A DNA stretch of 64,000 nucleotides from Volutella citrinella (Eukaryota; Ascomycota; Sordariomycetes; Hypocreales; Nectriaceae), in contig JAWZSP010000001.1 in NCBI GenBank assembly GCA_034401135.1, positions 4,402,001-4,466,000 of the forward strand, read 5' to 3'. Both the position numbers and the translations under genes were made by a program. Shown piece by piece: positions 11,618 to 23,104 of this stretch (positions within the stretch are counted from its first letter, which is position 1; the number at the start of each line of letters is the position of its first letter). The notes beneath the pieces are model-generated. The model saw nothing but the letters and a program-made list of their open reading frames with translations, searched no databases and was not told where the DNA came from.

Positions 11618-14600
11618 TTGCTGACTGTCAACGTTTGGGGTGGCTACACAGTGCCGTCGCAGCCGCAGCCGGACTACCTGCAGGATCCGCTCAGGTTCTC
11701 GCCCCGGTCCGTTTCGAGACTCGACGAAGAAGATGAAGACGAAGCCAGCTGGGACCGAACCCTGCGTCCTGCTCTCGACCCGCCCGCTCGCACCATCAAC
11801 CTGAACCTCAACATCAGCCCCAGCCTCAATCGCCCTTCGCACTCGCGAGACTCGTCCGCTGATAAGATCCCCGCCTCCGCCTCCGCCACCACCTCCATCT
11901 CAGCCTCCGTCTCCTCCCATTCTGTGTCGAGCTTGGCCTCGCCTCGCCTCCTCGCCCAGCACTCGCAGCACCCGCCACATTCTCAACACTCCCGAGCCGG
12001 TGTCATCGAGCGAGCCTTCGATCCCAAGACCGCCGCCTACGGCCACCATCGCCAGACCTCCATCGTCCACGGCATCCAGCACTCGAGAAATGGAAGCTTG
12101 GCGAGCACCACTTCGAGTCCCCTCAGCCCGCAACTGATAGCCGCCGCCGGCGCTGGGTTCGATCGTCCAGACAACATCGCCATGCATTCTGCCGCCGCTT
12201 CTCGTCACGATGCTGAATATCCCTCCCGGCCGCCCACAGCCCTGTCCGAGCACCGCTCCAACTCGGCTGCCGACATGTCCCCTCATGGCCTGGCGCAGCG
12301 CAAGCCCGAGAGGATGCACAGCAAATCGCGACGGGACCATGCCCCCCATCATTCGCACTCGTCCCGCCATCACAAGGATGATCAAAAGACAGTCGGCGAG
12401 TATGCCCTGCATGTCTTGTTCACCTCGGTGAGAGAACTCGTTGCTCGTCTCCCGCTATCATCCCACTAATCCCTTGCCTTGCCCCAGTTCATTGCTCAAG
12501 CCGAAGAGAAACTCACAGAATGCGTCACCGTCCCTTTCGAGCCTGAACCCAATATCGAACAAATATGCGGACCCGGCGTCGACCCGGCCTTTGATCAGCT
12601 GGTCGTTGCTCTCGGGCACATCGCCAGCCCCAAACCGAAAGCGTTGATTGACTCGATGATGCTCTGGAGGAAGAGCAAGAGCGATGCCGCCAGCGAAGCC
12701 AGGAACCACCTTCAACAATCCCGCGGGTTGCTCCCAGGCGGGCCTCTGCTACGACGAAATACGGAGCCTGTTCAATCTGCGCAGCCCGGTGGCGGAGGCT
12801 CGGAGGGTATGCTTTCAAATCTTCCACCCACTCTGGCTGCGAAACAAGAATTTGTGGCACAGGCAGAGCGTCGATCTACCGTTTCGATATACATCCTCTG
12901 CAGGGTGCTCCTCGAGGTAATATGTCAGAGCAACCTCGCATCCATCACGCCCGAGATGGAGGATAAACTGGAGAGCATTATATTCGGCCAGCTCAAAATC
13001 GCCGACAGCGAACAGCTTGCCATGTCGCCACTCAAGCTCGCCAACTGGAACCTATTTGCACAACTTCTCGGCCATATGAGCGACATTAATTTTGTTGGCG
13101 TTACGACGAGGTTCATTGACGACATAGATGGCTCCCTGCAGGAGAGGGTGGTGAAAAGCCCGACATCCTTGGCGAATCGTGATGCCGAAGGCAAAGTCGA
13201 GCTTGTTCTCAATGGCATGAAGCACCTCAGGGTCAAGATCTCCCCCGAGGAGTCGTGGGACCACTCCTGCGACTTTCTAATCGCCCTGGGGCGCCTCTTT
13301 CAGCGATGCCATGGGCAGAAGGTCAAGACGACATTCTGCCAAGTGTTGGAAATGTTGCTGCTGCCAATCGCGGCAAAAGCAAGCAGCAGTCACTTTATGC
13401 ATCCTAGATGGGCCGAGGTTCTCGCAGCCATTGGACCTCGTCTCGCGCAGATGTTCATGAAGCCGCGGCATTGGAACTTTGCCTTCCCCCTGACGGCAAC
13501 GCTCCTATGTGTATCTTCCCCAGAAAACTTCGGCTCTCAGTGGCTGCAGATGATTCTTCCACTGCAGACCAAGATCAAGGATCGCATGACGAAGCCCTTG
13601 TGCCTCCAGGTGATATCTCGACTGCTTTGGACTTATCTGTATCGTGCAAATGATGGGATCCAGATCGCCGTCCGGAAGATCGAGGAGGTCATGAAGCTCG
13701 TTCTGCCATCCACAAAGCGTGCGTTGGTAGCCTCCGATACCCTCTGCACCGAGCCTCTCATCCAGATCATCCGCATAATCGGGTTCAAGTACCCAGAGTA
13801 CTGCTTCCGTACCATCGTCTTTCCTCTAATCAACGCCGAGTTGTTCATCTCCAACAAGGAGCTCAAGGTTGAGCAGCTGGACCCCGACAGAATCGTCATT
13901 GGAATTCGAGCTTTTCTCTACATCATGTCCGATTTGGAAAAGGGTGAACAGGGACGGCCACCTTTCCCCCAGTCGTACGAAGTCACGCCTCCAAGCCAAG
14001 ACCGGATGCCTATCTCACCAGCCATTTCTTCCCCGCGGCACTCAGCCGTGTCCAGTTTGACATCCAGCCCAAAAGAGGAGTACATCACGCGACCCGTATT
14101 GACACACGTCTTGTCGGACAACGTACGCGATTTCTACGTCAAGTTCTGCGAGATTCTAGGCAAGATCACTATTATTTGCGACAACACATTTGGTGGCCAA
14201 GCCGCCTTGGACGAAAAGTTCAGCAGTCCAGGCCCAAAGACTCCCATTACTGACACGTTCAACTTCTCACGCAGAGACGACCACCACGCCGCAACAGACC
14301 AAAAGCAAGCCTTCTATGAGCTGCTACATGTCGCTGTGCAGGCCTTGCCTCGATGTCTGTCTACTCACATACCATTCAACTCATTGATCAACCTTCTCTG
14401 CACCGGCACAGCTCATGTTCAGTACAACATTGCTGAATCATCAGCCAATTCGCTTAAAGCAATTGCTAGGCAATCACATGCTCAACAGGTCACGATGGGA
14501 TTTGCTCGGTTCATCTTCAATTTCGATGATCGATATTCAACCATGTCCGATGGTGGAATGCTTGGGCATAGCCATATCGAGAACACTCTAAGGCTGTATG

Positions 14601-17600
14601 TCGAGCTGTTGCAAGTTTGGATTGAGGAGATCAGGCAAAAGACCAGGGATGCCTCTGTTGAGCAGTCTGATTCCACCTTGTCCGATAAGCGCGCCCTCAA
14701 ACTCGACCTTTCAAGTATCTGGGCCGAAGTGGATCAGGCCGAAGCTCACGGTCTCTTCTTCCTGTGTTCCCAATCTCGTCGTGTGAGGCATTTTGCCGTT
14801 ACTGTTCTTCGTCTCATTGTCGAGTTTGATAAAGCTCTTGGGAAACAAGTGGCCGAGGAGAAGGATACCGTGCGGCTTATCGACATCCTCGAACACGACT
14901 CCAACAAAGTCATGGATTTCAATGAAGAATTATTGACCGTTGCTGAGCGCAGCCGGCTTCAGCGAGGCCTGCAAAACAGCAACAACCAAGGCGCTTTGGT
15001 TGAGCTCTGCGCAAGCGATGTCTCGTACGATACCACCCTCTGGTTCAAGATTTTCCCTAACCTCATCCGGATTGCGTTTGACAAATGCCCATTCACCGTT
15101 ACAATCTGCCGAGATTTGATATGCAATCGCATTCTGCAGATGTATAAGTCTATTGTGTACTTGTCAGAGCCATCTAGGGGCTTGTACTACAACAGCGGAG
15201 AGTCAGGAAGTGCTCGGTTGGCCGGCAGGTCAACCACAACACACCCAGAAGTCATGGTTGAGCAGTGGAAGCTGTACCTTATTTTCGCCTGCACAACGCT
15301 CGCAGACCCAGGCCCTGCGCCGCAGCCCAAGGACCCGCAGCATGGGCGCAAGACCTCTAAGTCAACTTCAAGGGACAAGATCGTGACAGCCAGGATGCTG
15401 TTCAAGTATCTGATCCCAATGCTGTTCGTATCTTCCGCTTCTGTACGGGATGCAGTTGTCGTTGCCATGGGTTCAATCAACATTCACATTTATAGAACAT
15501 TGCTCGAGGAGCTCCAGAGTCCTGTCAATCGGTGCAACGACGAAGCGCGCGCCCGGATGCACCAGAGAACCAATAGCAATCCAAGACGGAACCGCAAGAC
15601 GGACTTGTTGAGGACTGAAATTGCACATGTTTTCAAGCTCACATCCCATTTCCTGAAGGAGCCAGAGGTGTACAACTCTGAGTTCTTTCTGGGCAACCTT
15701 ACTACATACACAAAAGATCTCAAGCTTTTTTTAATGGACGGGGAAGTCCAAACCGACTGGGAGTTCCAGAAGCTACGACGCCATTATTGCGGCTTGATGG
15801 AGGCACTCTTTGAGGGCATCAATCAAACCCAGGATCCGTCGAGATGGATGACGTTCGAGTCTCGCAAATCAGCCTTCTCCCTCATGGAAGACTGGTGTGG
15901 CTTTTCGCCCAATCAGACACAGATCCGAGCTCGCGAGGATACCATGCGACAATCTCTCATCGACCAGCAGTCACTGGGTGAAAGAGGCACAGTAACTGCT
16001 GCTATGGAGATTGAGAAGAGGAATCTCAGGACCGCGGCCTTGAGCTCTATGGCCGCCCTCTGTGCTGGTCCGATCAGTGTCACTACGGAGAGCGGCGTGG
16101 TCTTGCAGTTCGATATGCGTCGAATGCTGGCATGGGTAGAAGCAATCTTCAACTCTGGCAGTGACAGGATGAACGTGATTGGGAGAAGAGCGTTGCAGAA
16201 CTTGATCATTCACAATCAAGAATACCCCTACTTGATGGAGCACTGCATTGCGCGGTGCTACCTGGCGGGTGTTCCGAAAGTGCTTGAGAGTTATTTCGCA
16301 GTGGTAACGGCAGTATTACAAGAGCAGATAGACTATCCATGTCCCTTCTGGAAGCTCCTGGGGCTCTGTCTGTTTACCCTGGGCAACGACCAGAGCGAGA
16401 TCAGGTCAAAGTCCGCAGCAGTCTTACGATCCTTGGACGCACGCCAGCAGCGCAATTCGAAGATCCAGGACTTCGATATCAGCATATCGGATAAGACACA
16501 GGCAGTCTATAAGTTGGCTCAGTTCGAGATCTCGAAACGCCTGGCGAAACAACACACGGAGCTCGCGTTTCACATATTCTCGGAGTTCACGCTTTTTTTC
16601 AAGGATCTACAACCCGCAGCTCAGCGTAACATGGTCGCTGTTGTCCTCCCCTGGATCCAATCCATTGAGTTGAATCTGGATCCTAATGGCGGCCCCACTG
16701 CCCAATCCTACGTCCTACTGGCAAATCTGCTAGAGATCACAATCAAGTCTAGTGGTGCTTTGCATAACGAAGTTCAAGCTCTATGGCAAGCGCTTGCTAC
16801 TGGACCACACCCCGGAAACGTCCGCCTGGTCCTGGATTTCATTATGCAGCTGTGTCTTGAGAGGCGAGAGCAGAACTTTGTGGAGTACGCCAAGCAAATC
16901 GTCGTTTTCTTGTCCACGACCAACAGCACTCCAGGCATCAAGGTTGTCGAGTTCTTGTTGATGCAAATCACTCCGAAGGCCATGGTCCCCAATGAGAAGA
17001 GGGAGTCCATCCCACCACCGCCTCCTGACATCGGTATGCTGCCGTACTGTGCCGACCTGGCTGAAGCCCTGCCGGTTGGCACAAAACAGGCCGGGTTTTC
17101 TCTGGGCCAACTATCACTGATCCTGCTGGTGGATTTGATGGTGTCTCCCGTGCAATTGACGCAAGAAAATGTCCCTCTCCTCCTCCAGGTGGTAACAGTG
17201 CTCTGGGATCATTACACTCCTCTTGTCCAAGAACAAGCTCGGGAGATGCTGGTGCACATGATACATGAGCTTGTCATATCCCGGATCGACGATCAAATTC
17301 ATGACGTAGACAAAAAAGCCGTCGAGGATTTGATCGATGCCATCCGGCAACACGATCGCTCAGTGGTTTGGGGATACGAGGACAGCAATGGCAAGGTCGA
17401 TGACCAGGACAACAAAGTTCCCCCGAGCATGGAATTCCTCACGGCGGCCGTCCTGCGAACCTTTGAAGTGACCTTCCCTGGCATCAAGGAGCATTGGGGC
17501 CGCTTGTCCCTCACCTGGGCGACATCGTGCCCTGTCAGGCACCTTGCCTGCCGGTCATTCCAGATTTTCCGATGCGTACTCACGTCCGTTGACCAATTCA

Positions 17601-19432
17601 TGCTAGGGGATATGCTGGCACGGCTGTCCAACACCATTGCGGACGAAGACTCCGAAATCCAATCGTTCTCAATGGAGATCCTCACAACGCTCAAGACGCT
17701 CATCGTCAAACTGGACGCGGAGAGCCTGCTCAATTTCCCACAGCTGTTTTGGACCACGTGCGCCTGCCTAGAGTCAATCAACGAGAAGGAGTATCTGGAG
17801 GCCGTGGAGATGCTCAACAAGTTTCTAAGCAAGGTTGACTTCCAGCAACCAAATGTTCGACGGCTCCTCGCTGAAGGGCAACCCGCCCGTTGGGATGGGG
17901 TTTTTGAGGGAATCCAACCACTGCTGCACAAGGGCCTGAGGTCCTCTCTTTGTTGGCAAGCGACTCTCGATACCATGGACAAGCTAGTGCAGCTCCCCAG
18001 TGACAACTTAATAGGGGATGGAAGTCGTCTTTTCTTTGCCCTGTTGGCTAATTTTCCTCGTTTCTTGAACGACTTGGAGCGCGGGAGCCCTACGAACGAG
18101 GTACTCCAAACTGCGGAGCTCCTTTTCGATCAGGCCAACTGCCAAGGCCTGGCGAGCATCGCCGTTGTTCTTGATGATTTCATGACATATCAGTACCAGG
18201 ATGGGAAGGACTTCTTGCGAGCCCTCTTTGATGCGCTGAGGGAATACTTTCTCCCTCATCTCGATTTCCAGATGGTGACATTCCTCATGGGTCTACTGAC
18301 CAACTCTCTATCCTGGGTCAAGATCCAAACGATGCGAATTCTCTGTGTCGCGATCCCGGAAGTGGACATGCGCAAGCCTGAACTAGCAGGGCATGGATCC
18401 GATCTCATCTCGCCATTGCTACGCCTGTTGCAAACGGAATTTTGCATGGAGGCGCTCGAGGTTCTCGACAACATCATGACGATGTCTGGAAATCAAATGG
18501 ACAAACACCACCTCAGGATGAGTATGACAAGGTCAACCTCCAGGGCTATCCGCAAAGAATACGAGCGAACGCAGAGTCTGTTCGGCATCCCGGAGGCGTC
18601 AGGGTGGGCGATTCCCATTCCCGCAAAGAGGACCGACGCAACGCGAGCAAATATTCATGCCGCGTTCTACACGTGTCAGGATGCCGAGGGCATGCTGACT
18701 GTGACCGAGCCGACTCCCGACGTGGAGTTTCACGCGGATGACTTTCCGTATGGTTACTTTGGCAACTCCGAGCGAACGGAAACCATGCTGTCCGACGAAG
18801 GGCGTGGCGAACTGCATCATGGGGAGTTGGCGAATAAGCTGGACAGCTTGGACGACTTCTTCGATGAGCCCTCTAGCCCTACGACGGACGATGATGGGCG
18901 GTCCTCGAGGACCATCACGGAATTTACACCCGAGTCGTTCGAGTCGGGCACTCAGTTGTACGACGAGCAAATATTGCCAATCCTCCACGAAGCCTCGACC
19001 AACACGTCGTTCCAGAACGGCTTCGCGGATCGCTCCCCCGCGATGTCTAGGGAGGCCAGCTCCAACGCGATGAACCCAGGGGCTTTTACGGCCATGGCTC
19101 CTTCGCGGCCTGGCCTCCACTCGCGCTCAATCACGTCCCCTTCCGCGCCAGCATCATACCAAATGCCGCTGGGAGACATGACTTCTGATGACGAATACAT
19201 CGGGGGCTTCTCGGACGCAGACGACGAACGGCCCAACACGGGCCACACTGATGGGGCTTTCTTCTTGGAGAATATGATCAAGACGCATGTGGCGCGCCGG
19301 CCATCATCGAGAATGCGGCGCGTGCCGCCTCGTGACGAGCGGTCCATTTCGAGGCCGCCCCCTCAGCCAGCGTCGCGCATGGCCAACACGATGCTGCCGC
19401 CAAATATGACGAATCACGGTGACATGCTTTGA
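11618..19432 (+). CDS. TAO3: Cell morphogenesis protein of the Furry/Tao3/PAG1/Mor2 family
   Basis: Very large HEAT/armadillo-like scaffold. In yeasts it works with the NDR kinase Cbk1/Orb6 (RAM/MOR pathway) to control polarised growth and cell separation at growth sites. Exons 11618-12427 and 12488-19432 join in phase across a 60-bp GT-AG intron, giving 2584 residues, in the family range. The N-terminal 260 residues are Ser/Pro/His-rich and disordered. The conserved body starts around FIAQAEEKLTEC in exon 2 and runs to about residue 2,150. The tail carries acidic patches and Arg/Ser-rich stretches. The first codons are uncertain. The sequence before GTGCCGTCGCAG resembles a 3' splice site (branch CTGAC, acceptor CACAG ending at 11651). 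A short upstream exon with ATGG just before a GTGAGT donor at 11293 would give a start reading M-V-P-S-Q. Exon 2 is a single open frame of about 6.9 kb. Confidence 0.93.
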
Positions 19433-19798
19433 GGTGTGGTGCGGGAAGAGGAGGGTTGTTATTTAGATGATGTCTGATGATGGCGGCTTGTTAGATGTCA
19501 GGATGTAAACTGTGTATCATGAACATGTATGAAGACAGGCAATGAACAGGGCGTGTATAGATGGCCAGCCGAAAAGATGGATTGTACCGGTGGCACCTTT
19601 ATAGTCGATCCTATATGGAAATTCAAAAATTACTCCATTTGCAGACCATTGAGCAGTCGCATTCTCCAACACACCAGATGAGTGGGGACCATGGGTGTCT
19701 GTTGGATGTTGCCGATAATTGAATATACTGTCTTCATGCATACAACCACCTGGGTTGATTCCTTCTATTCTTGGCGACGCGCTCCAGCCTGATGACTG
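19433..19798. other. Short intergenic spacer
   Basis: Holds the 3' flank of the morphogenesis gene and the immediate upstream region of the Rrg7-like gene. No other gene or clear regulatory element was recognised. Confidence 0.5.
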
Positions 19799-20713
19799 AT
19801 GGAACAGGATCAACACCCACTACTAAGAATATCGACGCCAATGATGTTGGCCTGCTCTCGCAGCGCCCAGAGGACCGTCCCACGACTCACTTTTTCCCGA
19901 AAGGCACAACATGCTGCCCTTGCGGGACTCCGGTTTCTCAGTGACAGCCATGAGGCCAACTCAAAGGCGAAGCTGCTCTATCCAGCCGCTCCCACCAAGG
20001 AGCACTCGGACTTGGCCACGTTCTTGGCGTACGTCGAGCGCTCAGGATTAAGCAAGCGGTCAACCGTTTATCGCGGAACTCACTACGAGTACACGGTGGC
20101 CGAAGCAATGTCTCGCTACGGCTTCTCGCTCCGGAGGGTTGGGGGCGCCTCGGACCGTGGCATGGACCTCCTGGGGACATGGACCATTCCATCGACGGAG
20201 CAAACACTACGCGTGGTGGTGCAGTGCAAGGCCGGCGCACGCAGCCCCAGCCCAATGCATGTGCGGGAGCTTCGAGGCGCTCTGGAAGCGGCGCCGCCGG
20301 GGTGGCGTGGGCCAGGCGTGCTTGGGCTGCTTGTTGGCGAAGGACAGGCGACGCGAGGCATCAGGGCAGAGCTCCAAGCCAGCGCGCCGCTGGGATACAT
20401 GTGCTGCTCGCGGGACGGGCAGGTCATGCAGCTGCTCTGGAATATTAAGGCCCAGGAAGCTGGGCTGGATGGGATCACGGTGGGGGTCATGCACGAGCTG
20501 GCTGAGGGCGGCAACCAGGATGAGGCGACGCAGAGGCTGGTGTTGATGAAGGACGGGCGAATGCTGCCCCTGTTGCCAACGGAGACTGAGGCAACGACGG
20601 CGACGGCGACGTCGGCAACGAGTTTGGCGGACGAAGCCAGCCCGGCACCCCAGACCCACGACGTGCATCAGGAACCACCCGTTGGCAAGCGAAATGACGA
20701 GCTGGATTGCTAG
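19799..20713 (+). CDS. RRG7: Rrg7-like mitochondrial protein with restriction-endonuclease-like core
   Basis: Resembles the fungal family of yeast Rrg7 (required for respiratory growth, DUF2034-type). That family is mitochondrial and predicted to have a PD-(D/E)xK nuclease fold; its biochemical role is not settled. A single exon encodes 304 residues, or 290 if translation starts at the next Met (19841). The second start is attractive because it leaves an Arg-rich, acid-poor leader (residues 15-46) typical of mitochondrial import. The core runs from YRGTHYEYTVAEAM to about residue 240. The nuclease-like residues are Asp123 in GMDLLG and Gln142/Lys144 in VVQCKAG, matching the D...QxK arrangement. 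The C-terminal 50 residues are Thr/Ala-rich and low in complexity. It lies 366 bp downstream of the morphogenesis gene on the same strand. The call rests on remembered family motifs. Confidence 0.8.
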   Translation: MEQDQHPLLRISTPMMLACSRSAQRTVPRLTFSRKAQHAALAGLRFLSDSHEANSKAKLLYPAAPTKEHSDLATFLAYVERSGLSKRSTVYRGTHYEYTVAEAMSRYGFSLRRVGGASDRGMDLLGTWTIPSTEQTLRVVVQCKAGARSPSPMHVRELRGALEAAPPGWRGPGVLGLLVGEGQATRGIRAELQASAPLGYMCCSRDGQVMQLLWNIKAQEAGLDGITVGVMHELAEGGNQDEATQRLVLMKDGRMLPLLPTETEATTATATSATSLADEASPAPQTHDVHQEPPVGKRNDELDC

Positions 20714-21250
20714 GGACGATGACAGGAGGGCGCCTGTTCAATATGAGGCGTCAGAGTCGAGCCGAATAGCATCGGATCCCAGGGTGCTCGGCCCAACCCA
20801 CCGTCCGCGTCTCGGTAAGCGGCTTATGGAATGAAATCGATGTTGCATATTCCCTTGAGCGCCATAGCAGGGCCAAGGTTGCATTTTTTATACAATCGGC
20901 CTCCATTTTGTTCCCTTTGGGCGTCTCGGCCGTCAGGGCCCCATCCCAGCGGGCCGCCAGCGTGCCGCCAGCGCCGCCAACGCCCACTGCCAATCATGGG
21001 CAGTCGCGCGGCAGATGACTAACGAAGCGCGCGCTCTTGCTTCGCTTTCAATGTTGGTCTCTGGTCGGTTTTCGGATTCGAGGCGCGCGCTTGACCCAGA
21101 TCTGCACTTACATTGGCCCTTCCGGTGGGCTCGTGGGCCAGGACGGAGACCAAGTGCTGACCGGTGGATGGTCTGAGGTCGCGCATATGAGATTAGAAAT
21201 CGGTCAAGCTGCTTTGAAAGCATCGCCTGTTCATAGACAGGCCCACGTTA

Positions 21251-21308
21251 CAGTCAAGTTGCAGAGACATTTGCAGTCAAGTTGCGGAAACATTTCTCTC
21301 AAGTTGCG
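21251..21308 (+). promoter_or_regulatory. Three direct copies of TCAAGTTGC in the GST promoter
   Basis: CAGTCAAGTTGC followed by a purine run and ACATTT occurs at 21251 and again at 21274. A third TCAAGTTGCGGAG copy starts at 21299. Spacing is 23-25 bp, about two helical turns apart, and the array lies directly before the TATA-like element. A transcription-factor binding array is a reasonable inference; the factor is unknown. Confidence 0.55.
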
Positions 21309-21319
21309 GAGTTTTGGGG

Positions 21320-21327
21320 TATTTAAG
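21320..21327 (+). promoter_or_regulatory. TATA-like element TATTTAAG
   Basis: Lies 143 bp upstream of the GST start codon, leaving a leader length normal for fungi. Assigned by sequence and position only. Confidence 0.5.
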
Positions 21328-21469
21328 AACCAGATAGGGGGATAGCGACAAAGACATAGAACCAAATCAACAGCATCTCAACTTCCACATCACCTTCTAC
21401 TTATAACAAATTCACCAATCTACAACAACCCGACTCTAGTTAGAAACATCAAGTACTTCATCAGTTACA

Positions 21470-22350
21470 ATGTCTGCCACTCAGCCCATCACTGTTTACA
21501 ACCACGGTAAGCTCCACGCCAAAGACCCCATCAATCGTTTGCTAATTCTAGTCACAGCCAAGGGACCCAACCCCAAGAAGGTCCTCATGGTCCTCGAGGG
21601 CCTTGAGATTCCTTACAAGACGGTATGGCTCATCTTATTGTCTGTCCAGCGAAGATAGCTGCTAAGTGACCTACCTATAGGTCGATGTAGAGAACCCCAA
21701 GAGCGAGGAATTCGTCAAGATCAACCCCAATGGCCGTCTCCCCGCCATCCACGATCCCAACACCGACCTTACACTGTGGGAGTCGGGCGCCATTGTCGAA
21801 TACATCATCGAGACCTACGACAAGGAGAACAAGCTCAGCTTCGCCAGCTTCCCCGAGAAGTTCCACTTGAAGCAGTACCTCCACTTCCAAATGTCTGGCC
21901 AGGTGAGTTTGTGAAGGAGCATGCAGCCATAAGCAGACTGCCGAAGAGCAATGCTAATCCAGGCCCCTCTCTCTGTGCAGGGTCCCTACTTTGGCCAGGG
22001 TGCGTGGTTCAACCTGTTCCACCCCGTGGATGTGCCGTCGGCCAAGGAACGCTACAAGAACGAGATTGAGCGCGTCGTCAGCGTCCTGGACACCATCCTC
22101 AAGGGCAAGACATATCTCGTTGGCGAGAAGCTGTAAGTGTTTCCGCACCCCCTCTTGCGAGGTTCGATTTTCTCACGCTTCTGCTAGCACCTACGCCGAT
22201 ATTTGCTTTATTCCCTGGGATGCCGGTATCCCCTTCGCCACTGGCAGCGACTGGGAGACTCTCGGCTTTGAGACCAAGTACCCCAACTTTTGGCAGTGGC
22301 ACCACCGTGTCATGGACCAGGCTCCCGTCAAGAAGATCATGGGCAACTAA
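21470..22350 (+). CDS. Glutathione S-transferase, Ure2-like, 5 exons
   Basis: Cytosolic enzyme conjugating glutathione to electrophiles, or a related peroxidase activity. Exons 21470-21506, 21552-21622, 21681-21902, 21981-22132 and 22188-22350 join in phase to 214 residues. The N-terminal thioredoxin-like domain (about 1-85) includes VYNHVTAKGPNPKKV, the cis-Pro segment NPNGRLPAI and the glutathione-contacting WESGAIVEYI. The all-helical C-terminal domain includes GPYFGQGAWFNLFHP and LVGEKLTYADICFIPW, the latter split by the last intron. This pattern matches fungal Ure2/GstB-type transferases. All four introns are 45-78 bp with GT-AG ends. The first exon carries only 12 codons, so single-frame searches miss the start. 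The upstream repeat array and TATA-like box suggest an inducible promoter, as is common for stress-responsive GSTs; this is inference. Confidence 0.95.
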
Positions 22351-22603
22351 ATCCGATCGCATCAGGGGCGAAGTCCGAGGGCAGTTGGGGTTGGGGTTGA
22401 TTGCGAGCGTTTAGATTTCACTTCGACGGGTTGCGCAACTAGATTAGCCGTCACAGTCATGAATTTCAATTGCAACTGTTGTTCTCTCATCGCCGTATCT
22501 TATTGCCATGAACCATGCCGGTGCGCGGATAACCTCGCGTCTGTACTCTATACAATGGAACCTCCCTCTACACTGATGCCGCTCGTGGGCTCATTCGCTC
22601 ATT

Positions 22604-23104
22604 CTAGTCGTCCCACACGGCGGCTTTGGCCTTCTCAACTGCCTCCGCCTTCTTCTTTTCTGCTTCGCGCTCCTGTTCGCGACGCTTCTTCTCCTGCTCC
22701 CGCACCGACTTTTGATACGCGCGCTGTTCCTCAGTCTGCCGGGGCACCTTGAGACCGAGACCTGCGGCAATCATCCGCCGTGCGACCGCATCCGTCTTTT
22801 CCGGGCGGCGATCTGGATCCGCTGCTGCGCTTCGGCCCGGCGACGCCTCTTGGTATGTGGATTTCCATGAGGAGTCTGACACATCTTGGCGGGCTTTCGG
22901 CGCTTGGGCAGCCGGTTCCTCGTCCTTCTCCTCGTCGTCTATGGGCTGAGCCTCGGGCTCGGAGTCGGAGACATCCTCGTCTTCCCATGAATCCGCTACA
23001 GCAGTTTTCGCCTTCTTTTTTGACGCCTTGGGCGCCTCCCTGGTGCTGTTGAGGGAGAGCTTGTCGAGTGAGGACGTGACGTCCTTTGGTGACTGTGCAG
23101 CCAT
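22604..23104 (-). CDS. Small charged protein of unknown function
   Basis: A single exon encodes 166 residues. I do not recognise the family with a function. The N-terminal half is acidic and Lys-rich, probably disordered, with a WEDEDVSDSEPE patch. A short compact segment (RRMIAAGLGLKV, about residues 110-121) follows. A strongly charged helix or coiled coil of alternating Glu/Lys/Arg/Gln (about 125-160) ends in AVWDD. The reading frame is clean, the ATG at 23104 has a good context (GCCATGG on the coding strand), and the composition is coherent, so I take it as a real gene. It is convergent with the GST gene, with about 250 bp between stop codons. Confidence 0.8.
   Translation of the reverse strand: MAAQSPKDVTSSLDKLSLNSTREAPKASKKKAKTAVADSWEDEDVSDSEPEAQPIDDEEKDEEPAAQAPKARQDVSDSSWKSTYQEASPGRSAAADPDRRPEKTDAVARRMIAAGLGLKVPRQTEEQRAYQKSVREQEKKRREQEREAEKKKAEAVEKAKAAVWDD

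Larger units (their letters stand above)
20714..21469. other. Promoter region of the glutathione S-transferase gene
   Basis: No coding sequence recognised. The stretch contains three direct repeats at 21251-21308 and a TATA-like TATTTAAG at 21320-21327, followed by an A/C-rich leader up to the start codon at 21470. Confidence 0.55.

Noticed and set aside
17299..18006. A 235-codon minus-strand frame inside the Furry/Tao3 gene
   Set aside because: Antisense shadow of a conserved 6.9-kb exon.
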